Assembly: GCA_027486155.1 (NCBI GenBank)
Contig: JAIXPR010000268.1
Location: forward strand, 1-11,048
Origin: Pseudomonadota bacterium
Lineage (GTDB): Bacteria; Bdellovibrionota_C; UBA2361; OMII01
DNA: 11,048 bases
Reading direction: 5' to 3'
This document shows positions 6,016 to 11,048 of this stretch, one piece after another (position 1 is the stretch's first letter; every line of letters starts with the position of its first letter). Both the position numbers and the translations under genes were made by a program. Below the pieces are notes generated by a model. It saw nothing but the letters and a program-made list of their open reading frames with translations, searched no databases and had not been told where the DNA came from.

Positions 6016-8052
6016 CTACGCCCCCACCATCTCGCGAAACTCATCTTCGGAGATAACCGGGATCGATAATTTCTTCGCCGCGTCTAGTTTCGAACCGGCC
6101 GCCTCTCCAGCGACAACGAAACTCGTCTTCTTGCTCACCGATGAGGAGACCTTGCCACCGTTCTTCACAACGAGGTCCTCCGCCTCTTTTCGAGAGAGGG
6201 TCGCGAGCGTTCCCGTAAGAACCAAGGTCTTCCCCTCAAGCGCGCCACCCTTTACCGGCGCGGCCTCGGGTGTGGGGTGAACGCCGTGCGCGAGTAGCTT
6301 CTCAACTATCTCACGATCGCGGTGGTCTGCGAGGAAGTGCGCAACCGAGCGGGCGGTCTCAGGACCTATCTCCTCCATCTCCAGAAGAGCCTCCTCGGTG
6401 AGCTTGAGGAAGTTCTCAACGGTTCGACACTGCCGCGCGATAACGGCACCGGTCTTTGTCCCCACGTGACGAATCCCCAAGGCGAAGATAAAACGACTGA
6501 GCGGTCGCTCCTTACTCGAGGCTATCGCCTCAACCAGATTAGCGCTCGAGAGCTCTCCCATGCGGGGAAGCTCCTGAAGCTGCGCAACGGTCAGCTTGTA
6601 GATATCGGGCAGCTCTCGCACGACATCGTGCTCAAGTAAGAGCGCCACCATCTTGTCTCCAAGACCTTCAATATCCATCGCGTCACGGGTAGCGTAGTGG
6701 AGGATCCGATTATGAATCTTCGCGGGACAGCTCGGATTCGGACACCGAGTCACAGCCTCATCAGCAACCCGCTCTACTGGCGTGGCGCATTGAGGGCATT
6801 TCGTTGGAAATTGGAAATGCTTTTCATGTCCAGTGCGAGATGCGGTAATGGCTGCGACAACAGCAGGGATAACATCTCCCTGTCTGCGAACGACTACCCG
6901 ATCACCGATCAAGAGCCCCTTTCGCTCGATCTCGTCCTGGTTGTGTAAGGTCGCGCGCGATACAACAACGCCACCGACAGGAACGGGCTTGAGTACCGCC
7001 ACCGGAGTCAACGCACCGGTGCGCCCAACTTGAATGATAATGTCTTCAAGGGTGGTGACCGCCTCAACCGGTTTGAACTTCGCGGCTATCGCCCATCGGG
7101 GCGAGCGTTGCCGAAAACCGAGCCTCTCTTGGAGCGCGATCTCGTCAACCTTGATAACGATACCGTCAACCTCAAAGGGAAGGGATTCCCTCCCCTCCTC
7201 CGCTTTACGATATTCCTCAAGGAGCCCTTTAATTCCTGTGACGGTCTTGTATCCAGGGGAGATTGAGAACCCGAGAGACTCAACCTCCTCCATCGCCTCC
7301 CGCAACGTAGCGTGCGCAAAGCCTCCGTTGCCTTCGACTCGAGCGACCCCATACGCGAAGAAATAGAGGGGGCGCCGCGCGGTCTCTTGAGGATCGAGCT
7401 GACGCAAGCTTCCCGAGGCCGCGTTACGGGGATTGGCGAAGGTCTCCTCCCCCCGCTCCTGACGCTCGGCGTTGAGCGCCTCGAACTCCTTCTTTCGGAA
7501 GAGTACTTCGCCGCGGATCTCGACATTCCCACTCTGAGCCTTCGTTCCACGCAACTTCAACGGTATCGATTTAATCGTTTTGACGTTACTCGTGACATCC
7601 TCCCCGGTGGTGCCATCACCGCGGGTGGCGCCTTGGATTAACGTCCCGTTTTCATACGCAAGCGAAACCGCCACGCCATCAAACTTAAATTCAATCGTAT
7701 AGTCGATCTCCTTCCCATCGTGCCCATCCTTCGAGAGGAATCTCCTGACCTGTTCATCGAAGTCGATCAACTCCTGCTCGTTCATCGCGTTGTTGAGCGA
7801 GAGCATTGGGATCTTGTGCTGAACGGTGGAAAACCCCTCAAGGGGCTGCGCGCCAACACGCGTCGTTGGGGAATCAGAGCGAACGAGGTCGGGATACTCC
7901 CTCTCAAGCTTCTCCAGCTCCCGAAACTTTTCGTCGTACTCGGCGTCGCTAATAGTCGGCTGGGAGAGGACATAATACCGATGCGAATGCTCATGGAGTT
8001 CATCCACAAGCGTATCCATCTTCTCTTTGATGGTGGAGGTCGGGGTCTTCAT
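6016..8052 (-). CDS. ligA: NAD-dependent DNA ligase
   Basis: Seals nicks in DNA during replication and repair using NAD+. The 678-residue length is usual. Seen in order: the Ia domain with HRYYVLSQPTISDAEYD (24-40), which binds the nicotinamide end of NAD+, and the adenylation domain with the catalytic lysine K123 in EFKFDG (the usual E-x-KxDG). Then come the GATRGDGTTGEDVT block (141-154), FEVDGIVIKV (293-302) and an OB-fold from about 330. A four-cysteine zinc finger follows (C419, C422, C437, C442), then helix-hairpin-helix repeats about 450-580 and a C-terminal BRCT domain (about 604-678) with LTGTL and NGGKVSSSVS. All expected catalytic residues are present. Start is the ATG at 8052 with GGACGAG just upstream. 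It lies 44 bp after the lipoprotein gene, probably on the same transcript. A REP-like doublet begins 25 bp after its stop. Confidence 0.98.
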   Translation of the reverse strand: MKTPTSTIKEKMDTLVDELHEHSHRYYVLSQPTISDAEYDEKFRELEKLEREYPDLVRSDSPTTRVGAQPLEGFSTVQHKIPMLSLNNAMNEQELIDFDEQVRRFLSKDGHDGKEIDYTIEFKFDGVAVSLAYENGTLIQGATRGDGTTGEDVTSNVKTIKSIPLKLRGTKAQSGNVEIRGEVLFRKKEFEALNAERQERGEETFANPRNAASGSLRQLDPQETARRPLYFFAYGVARVEGNGGFAHATLREAMEEVESLGFSISPGYKTVTGIKGLLEEYRKAEEGRESLPFEVDGIVIKVDEIALQERLGFRQRSPRWAIAAKFKPVEAVTTLEDIIIQVGRTGALTPVAVLKPVPVGGVVVSRATLHNQDEIERKGLLIGDRVVVRRQGDVIPAVVAAITASRTGHEKHFQFPTKCPQCATPVERVADEAVTRCPNPSCPAKIHNRILHYATRDAMDIEGLGDKMVALLLEHDVVRELPDIYKLTVAQLQELPRMGELSSANLVEAIASSKERPLSRFIFALGIRHVGTKTGAVIARQCRTVENFLKLTEEALLEMEEIGPETARSVAHFLADHRDREIVEKLLAHGVHPTPEAAPVKGGALEGKTLVLTGTLATLSRKEAEDLVVKNGGKVSSSVSKKTSFVVAGEAAGSKLDAAKKLSIPVISEDEFREMVGA

Positions 8053-8096
8053 GCTCGTCCGTGGGCGTGAGAATGGTTGGCGGGGGTTGCTCTCGC

Positions 8097-8549
8097 CTAT
8101 CTATGCACACAACCCAAGCCACTTGGCATACGGATATCTTTACAACCCCGCTTACGCTCCTCTTTGGAGCATTTATTCTCGCTTGGCGAGAAGCCGGCCG
8201 GACATCGATCGTAGCTCGCGGGTGGTCGAGGTGCTGGCGGTGGAGGTGGCGGCCGGTAGGAGTCCTGACGATCCCGCTCACGCTCAAGACGCTCCCGTTC
8301 GCGCTCAAGGCGACGACGCTCCTCCTCAAGCCGCTCCCGTTCGCGACGATCATAGTAGGAAGAGCCTCCATAGTTTGGCCCGGAGCCGTAGTAGGGACCT
8401 CCTCCATAGTATCCACCGTTACCGTAGGACCCACTCGGGGGTTGATTGCCGTAATAGGGATCATACGGCGCATCGAGATTCGCGCACCCCTGGATCACCA
8501 CGACCGCTGGGATAGAAAGGAGTAAGGACCGAACAAAGAATTTTCTCAT
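8097..8549 (-). CDS. Low-complexity lipoprotein with Cys-rich tail
   Basis: 150 residues, not recognised as a named family. Seen: a lipoprotein signal peptide with RK at 2-3, hydrophobic 4-19, and lipobox IQGC with the lipidated C22; Ala follows at +2, so outer-membrane sorting is expected. Residues 28-66 are Gly/Tyr-rich (PYYG, GGYYGGGPYYG). About 68-94 form a highly charged Arg/Glu helix of RERERLEEE type, probably a coiled coil or single alpha-helix. Then come six consecutive Pro (100-105) and a 35-residue tail with four Cys (116, 127, 136, 147), possibly two disulfides. The layout suggests a surface or periplasmic spacer with a small folded tip; function unknown. The frame opens at a TTG at 8591 and has ATGs at 8555 and 8549. 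The promoter overlaps the region before 8555, excluding the longer form. I choose 8549 for its AGG at suitable spacing; 8555 would be leaderless. Confidence 0.75.
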   Translation of the reverse strand: MRKFFVRSLLLSIPAVVVIQGCANLDAPYDPYYGNQPPSGSYGNGGYYGGGPYYGSGPNYGGSSYYDRRERERLEEERRRLERERERLERERDRQDSYRPPPPPPAPRPPASYDRCPAGFSPSENKCSKEERKRGCKDIRMPSGLGCVHR

Positions 8550-8561
8550 CGCCATGCCTAA

Positions 8562-8591
8562 AGTATAGAAACCCTCCCTACCACCTGGCAA
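8562..8591 (-). promoter_or_regulatory. Sigma70-type promoter of lipoprotein-ligA
   Basis: On the minus strand TTGCCA (8591-8586) and TATACT (8567-8562) are 18 bp apart, each matching consensus at 5 of 6 bases. Transcription would begin near 8555, at or just before the first ATG, giving no leader or one of a few nucleotides. A dyad overlaps the -35 box. Confidence 0.6.
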
Positions 8592-8609
8592 CGAGGATCC
8601 TCAGGCCAG
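8585..8609. promoter_or_regulatory. Dyad over the -35 box, possible operator or 3' hairpin
   Basis: CTGGC at 8585-8589 and GCCAG at 8605-8609 flank the perfect 10-bp palindrome GAGGATCCTC (8593-8602). The left arm overlaps the lipoprotein -35 hexamer, and the whole lies about 110 bp after the receptor stop. It may be a repressor site or the end of the receptor transcript; no T-run follows. Confidence 0.3.
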
Positions 8610-8717
8610 ACGTCCCCCTTGAGCTCCCTATTCAGCTCCTCAGCCTTGAGCCACTCGAACTAACACTAAGCTCACAGATCCACCGACGTGGCCGCGCGGG
8701 AGCGACCTGCTGTGGGT

Positions 8718-10859
8718 CTAAAAGGAGTAGGAGACCGTAGCGCCGAAGGTGCGGGGATCGCCCTGCTGAACGTAGAGTTTATTCTCGTAGTTAGGAGGCT
8801 CATTACCGAAAAAGAAGCCTCGAACGGCATAGCTCTGATTAAAGAGGTTGCGGCTCCACACGAGTATCTTCCATCCCGCTTTTTCGTAGCCAACGGTCGC
8901 GTTGAAGAGGTTATAGGGATTACTCCTCTGATTGTTACTGTCGTCGAAGTAGAAAGCGTCTCGTCCCGTCTCCTCGATTCGGGAGAAGAAGCCCCGCCCA
9001 AAGTCGATCCGGGTTCCCACCGAGTACTGCCACGCTGGAGCGACCGAAAACGCGCGCCCCTCAAGATACTCAGCCTCTGGGGGTACGCTCGTAAAGTCGG
9101 AATGCATCAAGGCGCCAGAGGCGAAGAAATCCAACCACGGGAGGGCCTGATAGGTATTCTCAAGCTCAAGACCGGTGCTTCGCCCTCTCGCGGTACTCTC
9201 CGTAATGTAGGTGTAGGAGAGCGGATCACTCGGATCGTTCTGAATAGCGAATTTTAACTGCTGGTCGTAGCGTTGATCGTGAAAGAGCGCCACGTTTGTC
9301 GTCAAACGTTTTTCAAGAAAGGCTCCTTTCAGTCCGGTCTCGTAGTTCCACAGGTACTCAGGGTCGTACTGACGCCTATCGGTAGGGACATTCACACCGG
9401 TGTTGAACCCTCCCCCCTTAAACCCGCGCGACACGGAGACGTATCCCCTGAGATTCTTGGTAAGGTCGTGCTGAACTGAGACGTTTCCTCCAAGCATCGA
9501 GTAGGTGGGGGAGAAATCGCTCTCGCGAGTATCTGCATACTGGGCGTTTCGCTGCTCGAAGCGAAGACCGCTCCCAAGAGAGGTGCCCGCCCCCAACGGC
9601 GCTTCAACCTCACCGAACACGGCCCCAGTGTTCGCCCTATAGTCACTTGTTACCGAGTCGTAGACCTCGCTGTTCGAAAATTGATCGGTTGTGGTGTCCT
9701 CAGTGAGACGCTGTCCATACAACCCCGACACCCAACGCCAATCCTCGCCGTGCTCGTACAACGGATCCTGGCTCGTGAGACGGAGCTCCTGTGTCGCGCT
9801 GTGACGGGTACGATTTGAATCGGAGAAGTACTCGTACGGCGCGTAGGGCTCCCAGAAGGGATTGTTGCCCCAGTCACCGTCGAAGCTGTTCGCGATCTTC
9901 GTCCGCATGTACGTCGAGATACTTTCAAGCTTGAGCGCGTCTGAAAGCTGATAGCCAACCTTGAAAGAGGAGGCTCCCACCCGAGTATCATCCTGCCCCG
10001 GGTCGTCTGATTGTGTCGTAAAACTATTATCGATCGCGAACGCGTCGTAGCCGTTGTTGAACTCTGAGCCCCATACCGCGAGATCGTAGGTCGTCTTGGA
10101 GCTCTGCTCGTAGCGGAGCTTCAAACGCACCACCGACTCGTTTCGGGAATTAGTATCATCTCGAGAGAGGTGCACGTTGTCGCGGAAACCGTCGCTCTGT
10201 TGGTTGAAGGCCGAGAAACGGAGCTGCAGCTTTCCATCGGAACCGGGCACAGCTCCTCCAACCGCCAAGCCTCCCGCGCTCATCTCATCGTTGCCGGCCA
10301 TCGCCATCAGCGTGCCGGTGTTAAAATCTGAAGGATCGTGTGAATGAACATTAATCGCTCCAGCAAGAGCGCTTGAACCGAAGCGAATTCCTTGCGGTCC
10401 CCGCAACACCTCAAGCTGCTCCACGTCGAACATCGGAACAACAATGCCAAGACCGCTAAAATCGATATCATCAATTATCGTAGCCACCGAGGGGTTCGGA
10501 GCTCCATCGTATTGCTCCAGCTCACCGACACCACGAATGATGAAGAAGCGTGGTCTTGAGGAACCGCCTGACCAGGTGAGGTTCGGGATCGACTCTATCT
10601 CGTATTGGAAGTTCGTCTCGCCCTTCTCAATAAAGCGCTCCTCTTGCACGACCGTGGTGCTTTGAGGCACCTCACCGAGGGGATCGCGAAAGTTTGTGCC
10701 GTAGATAAAGAGCTCTGTTGGTGTTACCCCGGATTCGCCCGCAGTGTTATCTTGGGCGACAACCGCTGTGGCAGAGAACCACGCGCAGAAAAACAAGATG
10801 ATATATAAGAGGGAACGGCGGCGATATACTCGCGCCGTAGTGGTAACGGTGCAGTTCAT
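8718..10859 (-). CDS. TonB-dependent receptor, probable thiamine uptake
   Basis: 713-residue outer-membrane beta-barrel that takes up a scarce solute using TonB/ExbBD energy. Seen: a signal peptide at 1-35 (RRR at 13-15, hydrophobic 17-34, likely cleaved VVA|QD) and a probable TonB box around TELFIYGT (48-55), resembling EIVVTG boxes. The plug domain at about 60-175 contains FFIIRGVG (105-112) and FDVEQLEVLRGPQGIRFGSS (144-163). About 500 residues of alternating barrel strands follow, ending SYSF with the C-terminal Phe needed for barrel assembly. There is no extra N-terminal signalling domain, so no sigma/anti-sigma control is expected. The ATG at 10859 has GAGAGG 4-5 bp upstream. The TPP riboswitch in its leader points to thiamine or its phosphates as substrate; this is inference from regulation, since receptor sequence alone does not reveal the ligand. 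No partner transporter gene is next to it in the window. Confidence 0.95.
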   Translation of the reverse strand: MNCTVTTTARVYRRRSLLYIILFFCAWFSATAVVAQDNTAGESGVTPTELFIYGTNFRDPLGEVPQSTTVVQEERFIEKGETNFQYEIESIPNLTWSGGSSRPRFFIIRGVGELEQYDGAPNPSVATIIDDIDFSGLGIVVPMFDVEQLEVLRGPQGIRFGSSALAGAINVHSHDPSDFNTGTLMAMAGNDEMSAGGLAVGGAVPGSDGKLQLRFSAFNQQSDGFRDNVHLSRDDTNSRNESVVRLKLRYEQSSKTTYDLAVWGSEFNNGYDAFAIDNSFTTQSDDPGQDDTRVGASSFKVGYQLSDALKLESISTYMRTKIANSFDGDWGNNPFWEPYAPYEYFSDSNRTRHSATQELRLTSQDPLYEHGEDWRWVSGLYGQRLTEDTTTDQFSNSEVYDSVTSDYRANTGAVFGEVEAPLGAGTSLGSGLRFEQRNAQYADTRESDFSPTYSMLGGNVSVQHDLTKNLRGYVSVSRGFKGGGFNTGVNVPTDRRQYDPEYLWNYETGLKGAFLEKRLTTNVALFHDQRYDQQLKFAIQNDPSDPLSYTYITESTARGRSTGLELENTYQALPWLDFFASGALMHSDFTSVPPEAEYLEGRAFSVAPAWQYSVGTRIDFGRGFFSRIEETGRDAFYFDDSNNQRSNPYNLFNATVGYEKAGWKILVWSRNLFNQSYAVRGFFFGNEPPNYENKLYVQQGDPRTFGATVSYSF

Positions 10860-10867
10860 TTTTCCTC

Positions 10868-10950
10868 TCCCTACGCCGGTATTATCCGTCTCAGGTTCAA
10901 AGGGTGTCGCTCACTACGAGCGTCTCAGGTCGTTACGACCTCCCCTGGGT
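10868..10950 (-). promoter_or_regulatory. TPP riboswitch (thi-box)
   Basis: Binds thiamine pyrophosphate and controls the receptor gene. On the minus strand the conserved blocks appear in order. AGGGGA (10946-10941) forms one side of P2. The P3 hairpin is AGGTCG-TAA-CGACCT (10941-10927), overlapping CTGAGA (10928-10923). A variable arm CGCTC/GAGCG follows (10922-10908), then ACCCTTTGAACCTGA (10905-10891), GGATAATACCGGCG (10887-10874) and closing TAGGGA (10873-10868). These match the thi-box pattern CTGAGA ... ACCC ... GAACCTGA ... GGATAAT.CC.GCG TAGGGA. The aptamer ends 8 nt before the ATG, and its 3' strand runs into the GAGAGG ribosome site. Control is therefore probably by hiding the ribosome site when TPP is bound; no separate terminator fits in the gap. 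Confidence 0.93.
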
Positions 10951-11048
10951 TAGTAGCGCCTCAAGCGCCGATGCCGTTATCGGTACCTGAAGGGCGAGAA
11001 AAAATCAACGAACCACCGTCGCGAGAGCGTTGTATGTTCTAAAAAACC
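10951..11048. other. Region upstream of the riboswitch
   Basis: This must hold the receptor promoter, but I see no convincing pair of boxes. A TTGATT hexamer lies near 11008 (minus strand), but the nearest -10-like GATAAC is 21 bp away. A short hairpin CCGAT/ATCGG lies at 10968-10983, and AGCGCC is directly repeated at 10955-10960 and 10964-10969. Confidence 0.35.

Noticed and set aside
8027..8525. Two overlapping plus-strand frames opposite the lipoprotein gene
   Set aside because: The minus-strand frame has a signal peptide, lipobox and promoter; the opposite frames only mirror its repetitive DNA.

Overview
The window looks like chromosomal DNA from a free-living Gram-negative bacterium of moderate, slightly GC-rich composition. 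The diderm calls are a TonB-dependent outer-membrane receptor with a C-terminal Phe, a lipobox lipoprotein and a SanA/YdcF-type envelope protein. A small ESFPASDPP-motif protein and a small SFxxxC..GxDPxxxR protein both recall families I associate with proteobacteria, the latter with delta-type lineages. This placement is a guess; no rRNA or lineage-specific marker is present.

Layout, left to right. (1) 1-2060, minus strand: gltX then the 5' two-thirds of efp, 18 bp apart, behind a good sigma70-type promoter (TTGCCA-18-TATAGT). (2) 2135-4344, minus: a three-gene operon of an 89-aa ESFPASDPP protein, type II NADH dehydrogenase (ndh, 8-bp overlap with the gene before it) and a DUF218 SanA/YdcF-like membrane protein. 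(3) 4345-4575: a divergent control region rich in dyads, including a perfect 11-bp stem. (4) 4576-5184, plus: the only plus-strand gene, an unrecognised four-helix membrane protein. (5) 5302-5610, minus: a small unnamed cytosolic protein. (6) 5626-6015: non-coding, carrying a pair of inverted GGAG-hairpin elements that looks like a REP doublet (REPIN/BIME) directly after ligA. (7) 6016-8549, minus: a low-complexity lipoprotein followed by NAD-dependent DNA ligase ligA, behind TTGCCA-18-TATACT. (8) 8718-11048, minus: a TonB-dependent receptor whose leader is a TPP (thi-box) riboswitch ending 8 nt before the start codon.

How the parts work together. gltX and efp both serve translation: one charges tRNA-Glu and the other relieves ribosome stalling. 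The ndh operon feeds electrons from NADH to quinone and adds an envelope protein. The riboswitch makes the receptor a probable thiamine or thiamine-phosphate uptake protein, shut off at the level of translation when TPP is plentiful.

Most of the window is ordinary housekeeping. The items that most deserve a second look are the REPIN-like doublet at 5904-5990, whose two arms differ by compensating base-pair changes, and the riboswitch-receptor unit. Minor oddities are an EF-P loop with Asn in place of the modified Lys, an insertion in GluRS, and a possible leaderless transcript for the lipoprotein-ligA unit. I found no phage, insertion sequence, CRISPR array, tRNA or rRNA.
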